DNA of 64,000 nucleotides from Myotis daubentonii (taxonomy: Eukaryota; Chordata; Mammalia; Chiroptera; Vespertilionidae), in contig NC_081841.1 in assembly GCF_963259705.1 (NCBI RefSeq), positions 86,255,063 through 86,319,062 on the forward strand, read 5' to 3'. Below, one piece after another: positions 1 to 10,984 of the stretch. How positions within the stretch are numbered: the first letter of the stretch is position 1; the number at the start of each line of letters is the position of its first letter. The position numbers and the translations under genes were made by a program. The notes under the pieces are model-generated. The model was not told the DNA's origin, searched no databases, and saw only the letters and a program-made list of their open reading frames with translations.

Positions 1-420
1 CTGTAGTTTGAGATTATTTCTGTCATGGAAATTACTCCTTAGTGTGGGTAACTGCCAATTGACCAAATTTTGGTGTCTGAAACTCATAGATAAACAAGAA
101 AACTATGAAATACTATAAAATCACTGACAGATGCCTTCTTAAATGACCAAACCTTCAAGACTTTTCTAAAATCACCCTTAATCTCATTTTAAAATCCAAG
201 CAATAGCTTTTAAAAAATTGTTCTTTCAAAAGCTTCTCATTTTCTGTACTTATGATATGGTGGGTTAGAGTATTACATACACATTTTTGCAAAAATTAGG
301 TTACTCTGCCAAGATGAATATTGTGTAACCCCCTGAACTACCATAATGGCCCCAGAAGTAAACTTACAAATAAAAAGAAAACAACCTTTTGCAAAAAGCA
401 TGATCAGCAAAACAGGCATT
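1..420. other. Unique AT-rich DNA, no feature seen
   Basis: No repeat terminus, SINE box or plausible exon is visible here. The open frames are short and AT-biased. It ends at a 13-bp sequence (421-433) that recurs beside two VES SINEs. Confidence 0.6.
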
Positions 421-433
421 GCAATATATTCTT

Positions 434-674
434 TTCTTTAAAATTCTTACCCGGGGATATGTTTTCATTGATTTTTAGAGAGAGAGGAAGGGGGAGGGAG
501 GGAGAGAGAGAGAGAATCATTGATGTGAGGGAAACATTGATTGATTGCTTCCCATATGCACCCCAACCAGAGATCGAACCTGCAACCAAGGTATGTGACC
601 TGACCAAGAATCAAACCCTGGACCTTTCAGTGTATGGGACAATGCTCCAACCAAGTGAGGCACCGGCCAGGGCT
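434..674 (-). mobile_element. VES SINE, minus strand
   Basis: Read on the minus strand it has the tRNA-derived head (GCCCTGGCCGGTGCCTC), a B-box-like segment and a GA-rich/A-rich tail, which is the normal VES order. It is about 240 bp and diverged. GCAATATATTCTT (421-433) and GCAATGTATTATT (675-687) look like degraded target-site duplications. Confidence 0.85.
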
Positions 675-707
675 GCAATGTATTATTGTTATTATTATTA
701 TTTTTTA

Positions 708-2381
708 CTAGTGGCCCAGTGCACAAAAATTTGTGCACTCGGGGGGAAGGAGGGGGTCCCTCAGCCCGGCCTGTGCCCTCTAGCAGTCTGGGACCCCTGG
801 GGAGATAACGACCTGCTGGCTTAGGCCTGCTCCCGACCTGAGGGCAGGCCCAATACCTAGGTGCAGCCCCTGGTTGGGCTCAGAGCAGGGCCAATTGGGG
901 AGTTGGGGCGCCTTCCCCTGTCATGCACAGAGTAGGGCAGATTGGGATGTTGCGATGCCACCCTCAGTCACGCTCAGGGTAGGGCTGATTGGGGGGTTGG
1001 GGCACTGCCCTCTGTCACACTCAAGGCAGGGTCGATGGGGAGGTTATGGCGCCACCCCCTGTCACGCACAGAGCAGGACCCATCAGGGGGGTTGGGGCTC
1101 CATACCCTGTCACACACAGAGCAGGGTCAATCAGGGGGTTGGGGAGCTCCCCAGTCATGCACAGAGCAGGGCCGATCAGGGGGTTGAGGAGCTCCCCGCT
1201 GTCACTCACAGAGTAGGGCCGATAGGGGAGTTGGGGCACCGCCCCATCACACTCAGGGCAGGGCGGATCAGGGGGTTGGGGCGCTGCCCTCTATCACCCA
1301 CAGAGCAGGGCCAATCAGGGGGTTGGGGCGCCACCACTCTCACACTCAGTGCAGGGCCGATGGGGAGGTTATGGCTCTACCCCTTCACACACAGAGCAGG
1401 GCCCATGCGGGGGAGGGGGTTTTGGTGCCACACCCTGTCACACACAGAGCTGCAGGGCAATCAGGGAATTGGGGAGCTCCCCCGTATCAGGCACAGAGCA
1501 GGGCTGATCAGGGGGTTGGAGTGCCTTCCCCTTTCATGAACAGAGCAGGGTGGATAGGGAGGTTGTGGCCCCACCCCCTGTCACACACAGAGCCGCAGGG
1601 TGATCAGGGGGTTTGGGCGCTGCCCCCTGTCATGCTGATCCCGGTGCCGGGAGGCCTCTCGGCTCTGCTGATCCCGGTGCTGGGAGGCCTCGAGGCTCCG
1701 CTGATCCCGGTGCTGGGAGAGGCATTTTACCCTTTTACTATATCAGATAGAGGCCTGGTGCATGGGTGGGGCTGGCTGGTTTGCCCTGAAGGGTGTCCTG
1801 GATCAGGGTTGGGGTCCCCACTAGGGTGCCTGGCCAGCCTGGGTGAGGGGATGATGGCTGTTTGCAGCTGGTCACACACCCTTCAGGATGGGGGTCCCCA
1901 CTGGGGTGCCTGGCCAATCTGGGTGAGGGGCTGAGGGCTGTTTTCAGGCCGACTGAAGCTCCCAACTGCTCCTTTTTTTCTTTTTTCTTTTTATTCTGGG
2001 CCAGCTTTAGCTCTGAGGCTCCAGCTCTTAGACCTCCGCTCCTGAAAGCAGGTATCTGGTTTGTTTTGGTTCTATAATCGAAACTCTGTATCAACTCCAG
2101 CTCCGAGATCCCGGGCTCGCTGATAGCAGGTTTCTGGGGTTTTGTTTAGCTTCTATATTTGTTACAATGTTTCTTAAACTGCAAGCTCAGAGGCCAGCAA
2201 GGCATGCGGGGAACATTGGAGTCCTCCATCACTGAAGCAAGCAAGCCTCATGTTCGTTTCAAGCTGCCTGGCTGCTGGCCGCCATCTTTGCTGGCAGTTA
2301 ATTTGCATATCTTGCTGATTAGCCAATGGGAAGGGTAGCGGTCGTATGCCAATTACCATGTTTCTCTTTTATTAGATAGGA
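708..2381 (-). mobile_element. Composite Helitron, minus strand
   Basis: The 3' terminus (CTAG, then a GTGCACAAAAATTTGTGCAC palindrome) lies at 708-740 and the 5' terminus (complement of TCCTATCTAATAAAAG) ends at 2381. Near 1745 there is an internal junction in which a degraded 5' end meets a hairpin-less CTA-type 3' end. The 1746-2381 half has the octamer, CCAAT and YY1-like block near its 5' end. The 708-1745 half is mostly a GC-rich tandem array. The same two-part organisation recurs at 26159-27379 and 29517-31006. Confidence 0.85.
880..1735. repeat. GC-rich minisatellite inside Helitron
   Basis: About 15 imperfect units of roughly 43-55 bp, each built around CACACACAGAGCAGGGC then GATCAGGGGGTTGGGG, with three shorter CTGATCCCGGTGCTGGGAGG units at the right end. 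The long open frames here follow from the stop-poor repeat and do not suggest a gene. Confidence 0.85.
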
Positions 2382-2394
2382 TTGTCTAAAATTT

Positions 2395-3527
2395 TATATA
2401 TGTCTCCTTTTTCCCCAATTGACACCCCCCCCCCCCCCCAGCCATTCCCACCCCAGGCAAACCCGAACTGCCCCAGTGTCTGTGTCCATTGGTTATGCTA
2501 ACATGCATGCATCAAGTCCTTTGGCTGCTCTCTAACCCCGCCGCCTTCCCTACCATTTGTCTCTGGATTATTCTTGTTCATCAAATTATGTTGATCATTA
2601 TATACCACATACGAGTGAGATCATGTGATATTTATCTTTCTCTGACTGGCTTATTTTGCTTAGCATAATGCTCTCCAATTTCATCCATGCTGTTGCAAAT
2701 GGTAGAAGTTCCTTCTTTTTTTATAGCGGCATAGTATTCCATTGTGTAGATATACCAAAGTTTTTTAATCTACTCATCTGCTTATGGGCACTTAGGCTGT
2801 TTCCAAATCTTAGCTATTGTAAATTGCACTGCTATGAACATAGGGGTGCATATATATCCTTTCTGATTGGTGTTTCTGGTTTCTTGGGATATAGTACTAA
2901 AAATGGGATTACTGGGTCAAATGGGAGTTCCATTTTTAACTTTTTGAGGAATCTCCATACTGTTTTCCACAGTGGCTGCACCAGTCTGCATTCCCACCAG
3001 CAGTACACCAGGGTTCCTTTTTCTCCACATCCTGGCCAGCACTTGTCATTTTCTGATTTGTTGATGATAGCCATTCTGATAGGTGTGAGATGGTATCTCA
3101 TTGTTGTTTTGATTTGTATCTCTTCGATGATTAGTGACTTTGAGCATGTTTTCATATGTTTCTGGGTCTTCTGTATGTCCTCTTTCAAAAAGTGTCTGTT
3201 CCCTCTCTGGCTGGCACGCTCTCCAATTTGCCCATTTTTTGATTGGATCATTTATCTTCCTTTTGTTAAGTTGTATGAGTTCTCTGTAAATTTTGGAGAT
3301 TAAACCCTTATCAGAAATATCATTGGCAAATATGTTCTCTCATGCAGTGGGCTTTCTTGTTGCTTCGTTAATGGTTTCTTTTCCTGTGCAGAAGCACTTT
3401 TTATTTTGATATAGTCCAATTTGTTTATTTTCTCCTCAGTCTCCTTGCCCTAGGAGCTGTGTCTGTAAAGATATTGCTATGACATATGTCTGCTATTTTT
3501 ATGCCTATGGAGTCTTGTAGGATTTTT
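2395..3527 (-). mobile_element. 5'-truncated L1, minus strand
   Basis: The minus strand carries the C-terminal end of L1 ORF2 followed by a G-rich 3'UTR (the C tract near 2427-2442). It starts directly beside the 5' end of the composite Helitron. The 5' truncation lies near 3527. No clear target duplication was found. Confidence 0.85.
2832..3251 (-). pseudogene. L1 ORF2 C-terminal remnant
   Basis: A 139-codon open segment resembling the ORF2p C-terminus, with the Cys-rich block ([14 protein letters not shown]), [11 protein letters not shown] and [11 protein letters not shown]. It lacks the endonuclease and reverse transcriptase domains and is a fragment of a dead element. The full-length L1 at 38552-44889 has a close homologue of this segment near 44027-44440. 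Confidence 0.85.
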
Positions 3528-3593
3528 ATTATTATTTTTTATGTACAGAGAAGAATGACATATGGGTAGGGGGGTATCCATCTTTATTTCTTT

Positions 3594-3648
3594 AAATCCT
3601 CATCAGAGGATAATTTTTCCATTGATTTTTAGATAGAGTAGAAGTAAG

Positions 3649-3703
<55 letters not shown>

Positions 3704-3824
3704 CTCCCGCACCTGCCCGGGGAAGGAACCTGCAACCCGGTTACATGCCCTTGACCTGGAATGGAACCCAAGACCCTTTGGTGTGTGGGTCAACTCTCTA
3801 CACTAAGCCACAGTGGCCAGGGCT
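3594..3824 (-). mobile_element. VES SINE with (GA)n tract
   Basis: Minus-strand VES: the head at 3824 reads GCCCTGGCCACTGTGGCTTAG and the tail carries an expanded GA tract at about 3650-3700. The right flank GCAATATATTCTT (3825-3837) is identical to the left flank of the VES at 434. Confidence 0.85.
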
Positions 3825-4545
3825 GCAATATATTCTTAATAGACATTCAACATATACTTATCTTAAATGAAATATAAAAACAAAACATTTTTGCTTATAT
3901 TTTGGGATAAGACCTAAAAAACAGCTCACCATACTTTTAAGTTGTTTTAGTTTGCTTATGGTAGAGAGGAATGCTATTACATCACTATGTCCTCTTGATT
4001 GCTTTTGTTAATCACATTTTCAATAGTCAGCAACATCATCTGAAGCCTTTTTATTCTGCTGTTAGATTGTGGTTGGGTTCCCCTAAAAGTTTCCTTACTC
4101 ATCCTTTCACTTGAGATCCTTGTGTTGGTTAATTCGATGTGTCAATTTGACTGGTTCACGGGTACCCAGACATTTGGTTAGCACTATTCTGGATGCTAGG
4201 GTGTTTTCTAGGTAAGATTAACATTTGAATTGATAGAGGAGTAAAGCAGATTGCTCTCCTCAATGTGGGTGGGCCTCATCTGTGTAAGGTCTTAGTAGAA
4301 CAAAAAGTTTAAGTAAGATATAATTTTCTCTCTCTGACTGACTGTCTTTGAGCTGGGGCATCAGTCTTCTCCTGCCCGTGGAGTTGGACTCAGACTGGAA
4401 CTTACACCATTAGCTCTCATGGTTCCCTGGCCTTCACACTCAGACCCAAACTATTCGTTTCCTCTCCTGAGTCTCCAGTTTGCAGACTGAAGATCTTGGG
4501 ACTTCTCCACCTTCTGAATTGCATCAGCTAATTCCTTGTAATAAA

Positions 4546-5107
4546 CTGGATGCCCAATGCATGAATTCATGCACGGGTGGGGTTCAGCCAGCCCAGCCCC
4601 AATTGGGGCAGATTGGGGCTGAGCCTGTAGGCGGGAAGTTGGCCAACCAGCCCACCCTCATCAGGGCTGATCAGGGCCAGGCTGGCTGGGGGGAGTGGCC
4701 ATGGGCGATTGGCTGGTGGCTCCCTCACCTGATTGGGGTGGGGGCTGATTGGGGGTGGGGCCGGCTGTAGGGAGGGTCTGTGGGTGGTGGTAAGGTGGCC
4801 CCATCTTCAAATGGGGTGAGGGGGACTGATCAGGGGTCAGTGGCCGGCCCTGACCCTGATCGGGGTGAGAGGCTGATCTGGGGTGGGGCTGGGCAGGGGG
4901 AGGGGCTGCAGAAAGTTGGTTGGTCAGCCCTGCCTCCTATTGGGGTAGGGGGATGACCAGGGGTGGGGCTAGCTGGGGGGAGGGGCTGTGGGAGGTTAGC
5001 TAGCTGGCCCCAATCCCCATCGGGCCAGTTCACTGGCCACACTGGGTGTCATAGCGAACAGTCATTCTAGTTGTGGTGTTCTGGCTGCTGGCTTTTTATA
5101 CATATAG
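4546..5107 (-). mobile_element. Helitron, minus strand, in LTR
   Basis: The 3' terminus has GCATGAATTCATGC, a perfect palindrome, next to a degraded CTGG in place of CTAG. The interior is GC-rich with imperfect repeats of a GATTGGGGTGGGG motif. The 5' end (TCTATATGTATAAAAAG on the minus strand) abuts the next Helitron. Confidence 0.8.
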
Positions 5108-5108
5108 A

Positions 5109-5733
5109 CTAGAGGCCCGGTACACCAAAATTTGTGCACAAAAAGTTGGGGAGTGGGGATCCCTCAGCCTGGCCTGCACCCTCTCCAATCTGGGACTCCT
5201 CAGGGGATGTCTGACTGCCTCTCATAATCCGGGACCACTGGCTCCTAACCTCTTGCCTGCCTGCCTGCCTGATTGCCCTTAACCCCTTTGCCTGCCTGCC
5301 TGATTGCCCCTAATCACCTCTACCTGCCTGATCACCCCTAACTCCTCCCCGCACCTAGGACCCAGGATTCCCTCCTCCAGCTGGTTTCAGTCACCTAGGA
5401 CCCAGGCTTCCCTCCATCTGGCTGGCCGCAGGCATCCAGGACCCAGACCGGCTTCACCCAGGCCAGCTGCAGCTGCAGGGGACCATGGGCAGGCGGCTTC
5501 ACCCGGTCCAGAACTGTAGGCGCCCAGGATCACGGGGTGGGCAGCTTGTCCCTCTCCTGGGCTGCAGCCTGGCTGGTCCCGATTCCTCTCTCATGAGCTC
5601 ATTTGTGCCTGGCTGGTCCCCATTTCTCTCTCCCCAGGGTTGAGTGTCTGAGCAGTTCCGGCATGAGGGCATGAGGGCATGAGGGCGTGAGAGCGAGATG
5701 ACCATTTGCATATTAGCTCTTTATTACATAGGA
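5109..5733 (-). mobile_element. Helitron, minus strand, abutting previous
   Basis: CTAGAGGCCCGGTACACC with TTTGTGCACA marks the 3' end. The 5' end, complement of TCCTATGTAATAAAGAGCTA with ATGCAAAT, ends at 5733 and is followed by T, the expected A|T target. A CCTGCCTGATTGCCCC minisatellite-like stretch is at 5250-5340. Confidence 0.85.
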
Positions 5734-5794
5734 TATTTATATACGTATATGTATTCTGTTGGTTCTGTTTCTCTGGAGAACCCTGACTAATACA

Positions 5795-7926
5795 GCCACC
5801 TGGTTAGCTTTTTCATGAGACTGTCAACAGGAGCTATGTTTGGCTATAACTCCCTCCCTGCAAAGTCTCTTGAAAGAGAGTTCTGAGAGGGTCAGAGAAG
5901 AAGAGCCATTCCCATTCATGGACTTAGAAACGGTCCCAAGGCAACTCCATTTAAATAGGTCACCTCATAGAGCTCATTTCATAGAGCTCTACATGTCTAT
6001 TTGCCTCTGGCTTGGAATACCAAAAGCTTTTAGCATCTGGCAGACACTTACTCAGTTCCCAACTGTTGATGCTCAGCTGCTGGAGGACTCGTTCAGCCTC
6101 TGGAAGTAATTTTTGCTCTTGTTATTTACAAAGCCCACCAGTCAGGCTGCTTTTTTCTACTTGAGCTGTTTCTCATTTTCCTTAGGGGTCTTTACTCTCA
6201 TATGGATGGAGAGGCTTCTGGAGACCTTGAAATCCCACGATATTAAAAAAGGTGCATATATGTCTTTTTCTGTGAAACAGATCATATATTTTTTCCTGTA
6301 AGATTTTTAAAAGATCCAGGGACACCCCTCCTCCCCCAAAAAAAGATCTTTGTCTCAGGGAGTTGGTATACCTGCTGATTCTTTAAGGCATTTTCTTGTT
6401 TTTCTACTCTGAGGAAGAGATATCAACTCAGTCACTAGCGTTGTTTGCTTTGTGGAGCCCAAAGGAGGTCAGCAGTATCTTGCTTTCTTAACCAAACTTG
6501 CTCTCCTTAACCAAAAAAGTTGAATATACTTCTTCCTAAGAAGGAAATATTAAACCTTCTCATTCATTTCAGGTCAAGAGAAATTGGGCAAGGTTAAGTA
6601 TGACTCCATTTTTCCCCAAGGAAATGCTCTAGTCTAAGCTTTCAGGGTGGGGCATACACATGTTCACTGTTTTTTGAAATTTTATGATACCTTGTCTTCT
6701 GAAGCACACATATTAATAAAAGATCTATTTTCCCCACCTCCTTCTACATGTTGCCCTTCCTGCTCCCACCTATATTTGGGAGCACTAAAGTTCAGTGTCG
6801 GGGTTTTCACTGATTTCAAACAAATTTTTATTGAATTCCTCCATTCTTTTAATACCTGGATTTTTAGGAACTACAGTGACAGGACAAAGTCAGTGCCATA
6901 ATTTTTCCCTGACCACAGGAACAGTACTGTGTTTGCTGCAATCCCACCATCATATCTTGGAAGGATTATTTATAGTTAAACTCCTGTTGCCTAACAATAG
7001 GACTGGTTGTTGTCTGCATGGAGCTCAGTCCAGCAGGAGAAAGAGCTACACAAATAAATAGTGATAATCAACAGTGACAACAAGTAGAACAATAGTGTCT
7101 ACAAAGTGCAATGGAACTGCAGCCTGAGGGACAATTCACTGTTTCCACCTTTGCAGATTGAGGAGGGCGAGGGAAAGTTACTAAGAGAAGAGAATTTTCT
7201 CCTGGCTCCTGACATGAATATAATTTGGCCAGGGGGACCAAAGGGAAGGGAATAGAGAGAGACCTGATAACTCTAAGAGAGAAAAATCTAGAAAGGCGTT
7301 CTTTCTTAAACTAATGTTTAGAAAACATTTGCTGTTTAAACATTCCTATTAAGCAATATTTGTAAAATGCTTATTTAAGACCAAGAAATTCTGTGCCAGT
7401 GTTTTTAAAACAGAGAAACAGCTGCATTCACTAAATACCTTATTAGTTTTAATTTTAAAAATTAATTTAAAAGAATTTTAAGGCATAATTTTTCTTTTGC
7501 TTTTAAATTGAATCCATTCTTTTTAGACGAAGCTCTCTAACTTTCTTATTTGTTTAACATTTATGGAGTGTTTTAAATCGCCTATTGAACATATATTTAC
7601 TCTCTTAGGAAAGGATTTACTTAACACTTTCTAGAAAACAGAATTGCTACTGTCAGCTACTATATGATTTGATTTATTACAAGAGTTTATAAGTTAGACT
7701 CATTAACACTCCTTACTAAGGGTTGTTCTGGGAAATATTTGATTTCTATTTTTAAAGTTGTTAAAACTGTGATCAGAATTTCCTGAAATATCTAGTGTTC
7801 TATCCCAATAAAGTATCAGAACTCTACATTTTTTTATGCACTTATAGACTAACTTTTAGATAGTGATTTGAGGAAATATATTTGAAACTATTTATGTACA
7901 ATCATTTATCCCCCTTATTTAAGGAA
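5795..7926. other. Mostly unique DNA, no gene recognised
   Basis: AT-rich with several open frames (for example 5840-6109) that I do not recognise and that lack clear exon signals. The 51 bp at 5869-5919 recur inverted inside the Helitron at 7927-8767. An L2-like stretch is annotated separately. Confidence 0.5.
6800..7200 (-). repeat. L2-like ancient LINE remnant
   Basis: It contains a T-rich ATTTTTATTGAATTCCTCC stretch and GCATGGAGCTCAGTCCAGCAG followed by AATAAATAGTGATAA, resembling the antisense 3' part of L2. Highly diverged; boundaries are a guess. Confidence 0.4.
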
Positions 7927-8767
7927 CTAGTGGCCCGATAAACAAATTCATGCACATTGAAAAGAAATTAATTAGAAGAAATATTTTAATATCACTATTC
8001 GCCCTTTCTCTATAATATAGAAGTGTCAACCAAATTCACGATCGACAATGACAGATTGAAACACACTCATGTGATTGGCGCCAGCGAGAGCTTTATATGT
8101 ATTGCACATGCATGAGTCAACTTAGCCATATATATATATGAATGGGAATGGCTTTTCTTCTCTGACCATCTCAGAACTCTCTTTCAAGTATATATATATA
8201 TAATATACTTGCTTAATTAGACTTACTTTCTGATTTAGCTAAACTTTTTCCAGGCCAGTGAAGCACCCCACCTTCTTTTTCAGGTAATTTTCAGCAACAC
8301 AGAAGTAAATATCAACACAAAGCAGATTATTATTGTAGATCATGCAGGGAGAACAAAGGGTAAAATATTTAACTGCAGCAGTGTTTGACTATATTCTGTG
8401 CAGTGACAACACCTGATGTCATTTTCAAGGTCCACCATTTCTTACTTCTTTTCAGTCGGGTCAAGTTTCTCAGTTTTCTAAATCTCTGTTTTCTGTTAAT
8501 GAAATGAAAATAGGACTCCACCAAGTCTCCTATCTACCTACCCCAGGACTTCTGTGAGGGTCAAATGAGATGAGGCACGGAAAATGCTTCACAGACATTT
8601 GGTTAAAGTGTAAATGTTTCCACCTGGCTATAAGGCAAGCCATGTTCCTGGGCTAAAGAAACTGCAAGGAGGTTAGCTGTCGCTAGGGAGAGGAAGCTGG
8701 GCATTGCTACATGACATCATTACCCAGACGGACACTTAACATATTAGCCTTTTATATATATACATAG
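7927..8767 (-). mobile_element. Older Helitron with acquired DNA
   Basis: CTAGTGGCCCGATAAACA with TTCATGCAC gives the 3' end. The 5' end (complement of CCTATGTATATATATAAAAG) abuts the next Helitron at 8768. The interior includes a 51-bp inverted copy of 5869-5919 (at 8138-8188, flanked by TA runs) and a MIR-like stretch near 8440-8610, neither of which belongs to a Helitron. It shares its 3' subterminal region (ATTAGAAGAAATATTTTAATAT type) with the next element, so the two form a distinct, older subfamily. Confidence 0.75.
8440..8610 (+). repeat. MIR-like sequence inside Helitron
   Basis: Contains CTCAGTTTTCTAAATCTCTG..GTTAATGAAATGAAAATAGG and GTGAGGGTCAAATGAGATGAG, matching the second half of a MIR. 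It lies inside the Helitron termini, so it was captured or inserted. Confidence 0.6.
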
Positions 8768-8768
8768 G

Positions 8769-9409
8769 CTAGTGGCCTGGTACACAAAATTTATGCACAT
8801 TAAAAGAGAATAATTAGAGGAAGTATTTTAATATTTATATTTGCCCTTTCACTATAATAGAAGTGTCAGAGATGAAAGAAAATTAGTAAAATGTATATGA
8901 AAATCTTCCTCCTGTCGAGTCTGGGGCATGCCGTGGGACCTAGACTCAAGTCCCCACTCACCACCCGCATGTGCTTTGAAAACACAAGAGACCCAGACCC
9001 AGCCGGCCCTACTGCCATTGGTTGAGACCCAGACCTGGCCAGCCCCACCCCCATCAAGTCCCTCCAGGTGGGAGTTGCAGTCTCAGGTGCCCCGACCCGG
9101 TGCCAGGGCAGGGACATGGTCTGAGGTCCCCCGTCAAACCCCACTGGGCGGGGGTCGTGGCCTGAGGTCCCCTGTCAAGCCCTGCCAGGTGAGGGCTGAG
9201 GCCTGAGGTCCCCATCAAGCCCCACTGGGCAGGAGGCGTGGCCTGAGGTCTCCTGGCCTGGCATCAGGGGGAGGGCACAGCTTGAGATCCCCTGTCAAGC
9301 CCCATGGGGCAAGGGGTGTGGCCAGGCATCATGCAGACTCAGGTCCCTGCTGTTTGGTCATGATGTTATGGCGTCCCAGCTAATTTGCATATTCCTCTAT
9401 GATATAGAT
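8769..9409 (-). mobile_element. Older Helitron, minus strand
   Basis: CTAGTGGCCTGGTACACAAAATTTATGCAC starts it on the plus strand (3' end). The 5' end near 9409 has AATATGCAAATTAGC on the minus strand. The interior 8920-9340 is a GC-rich array of GAGGTCCCCYGTCAAGCCCC units of about 50-60 bp. Confidence 0.8.
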
Positions 9410-10060
9410 AGATTATATAATTTTGATCTCTAGAGTTACTTTAGAAATACATTATGTTCCAAAAGCTTATTTCTTTTGATTTATTTGCCCAGTTAAGATA
9501 AAATTCAACTAAGAAATATTGAGGAAATGAGAGCCACTAACATTAGCCAGAGTAGAGAATGGATTCGAAAAGTAAATGTGTTATGAGTAGAGAACATCCA
9601 AGATGAGATGTGGTTGTAATATTATTATTTTTTATTAGGGTGATATATGGGAATGAAGGAAGGGAGAGGTGATTTTATGGTGACTGACATAAATAATCAT
9701 TTATTCAGCATTTTTTCTAGGGATAAAAAACAATTATTTTATCCCACAGAATGTCTGAATATTCTATAGATATCTCAATGTCAGATTTACTTTCCTGAGT
9801 AGATTTAAATTCCAAAAAGCTTTCCCCCTTTTCTCTTTTTATTTCCCCCTTTTTTCCCTACCACCAGGGGGCACATATCTCATCTTCTCTTAGAAGTTAC
9901 TAGAAAAATACCGGAAATGTGGGCTATTTCCAGTCTGTCCAGTTATCTACCCTGATCTCAAAGTAGGCTCTCTGCATCTCATGGTTGCCTTTGGCATGGG
10001 AAGATGTCTGTCTATTTTCAAACATTCCTTTTTACTATTGTGATTATCTAGAACCATGTA
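9410..10060. other. Unique DNA; one CTCF-like motif
   Basis: No gene or repeat recognised apart from the short motif annotated at 9857-9875. Confidence 0.5.
9857..9875 (+). promoter_or_regulatory. CTCF-like motif outside repeats
   Basis: CCTACCACCAGGGGGCACA matches the CTCF core CCASYAGRKGGCR completely. It lies in otherwise unique sequence. A motif match alone does not show binding. Confidence 0.4.
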
Positions 10061-10076
10061 TAGTTGTTGTTGTTAA

Positions 10077-10313
10077 TCTTCACCGGAGGATAGTTTTTCA
10101 TTTATTTTTAGAGAGAGTGAAGGGAGAGGAAGAGACACAGTGAGAGAAACATCGATCTGAGAGAGACACATTGATTGGTTGTCTCCTGCATGCGCCCCTA
10201 CCAAGGCTGGGAATCAAGCTTGCAACTGAGGAACGTGCCTTTGACTAGAATTGAACCGGGACTCTTAAGTCCACAGGCTGATATCCACTGAGCCAAATCA
10301 GCTAGGGCTATAG
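10077..10313 (-). mobile_element. VES SINE, minus strand
   Basis: The VES head at the right reads GCCCTAGCTGATTTGGCTCAG on the minus strand. The tail at the left has the AGAGAGAGT/GGAAGAGACA region. TATAGTTGTTGTT on the left and TATAGTTTGTTTT on the right are probable target duplications. Confidence 0.85.
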
Positions 10314-10773
10314 TTTGTTTTTTTATTATGACCTGAATCATCTCACCATACCAAACTAAGGACATGGCTTTACCATCTGTCCTATCAAATGCTTTGGTAA
10401 CATGTACTACACCACCTTTCGATAATTCTGCAGTTTGGTAAATAAGATGCTCACTCAGATCGTAGAACTCCATGGTCCCACTACATCTTTACTTTTCTTT
10501 ATTCTTTTCCAAGAAAAGAAACAACCTGAACTCCTGGGAGGTCGCTAATTGACTTTAGCTCCAAAGAAAACAGGATGGTATTTTGAGGTAGGTTTGGTCA
10601 AACGGGATAGGTTTGGATTCTATTTAATTGTTATTCTGGATTTAAGTTTATTTAAAACAAACTGATTTATTTTTCTAAGTTGAATATTCCCCCTTACCTT
10701 AGAGTTAAGAGGGGTTACACGCCTCAAAAGATGCCTATTATCTAGGCCTGTGTGGTCCATTAAAAGGCTAGAA
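10314..10773. other. Unique DNA, nothing recognised
   Basis: No repeat termini or exon-like signals seen. Confidence 0.5.
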
Positions 10774-10980
10774 CAGGGGTGGGCAAACTTTTTGACTCGA
10801 GGGCCACAATGGGTTCTTAAACTGGACCGGAGGGCCGGAACAAAAGCATGGATGGAGTGTTTGTGTGAACTAATATAAATTCAAAGTAAACATCATTACA
10901 TAAAAGGGTACGGTCTTTTTTTTTAGTTTTATTCATTTCAAACGGGCCGGATCCTTACTTCTACTCTATCTAGCCGGTAG
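10774..10980 (+). mobile_element. hAT-like non-autonomous DNA transposon
   Basis: The left end CAGGGGTGGGCAAACTTTTT is a typical hAT terminal inverted repeat, followed by GGGCCGGAACAAAAGCATGG. An internal AACGGGCCGGATCC motif lies near the right. I could not find the matching right terminal repeat, so the element is probably truncated. Confidence 0.7.
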
Positions 10981-10984
10981 AAGC

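Larger units (their letters stand above)
4121..5794 (-). mobile_element. MLT2-like ERVL LTR split by Helitrons
   Basis: Plus-strand segments 4121-4545 and 5734-5794 together match my memory of an MLT2-type solitary LTR on the minus strand. The features are TTGGTTAATT..GTGTCAATTTGACTGG, the AATGTGGGTGGGC block, and at the far end TCTGTTTCTCTGGAGAACC and CTAATACA. The 1.2-kb middle is two Helitrons. No internal retroviral genes remain. The family name is from memory. Confidence 0.7.

Noticed and set aside
874..1934. Long overlapping ORFs (up to 221 codons) in a GC-rich region
   Set aside because: They run through a 43-55-bp tandem array in several frames and both strands. Similar ORFs appear in the other array copies, so they come from the repeat and do not indicate a protein.
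5840..6109. 89-codon ORF as a host exon
   Set aside because: It lacks convincing splice signals or recognisable similarity, and part of it is duplicated at 8138-8188.
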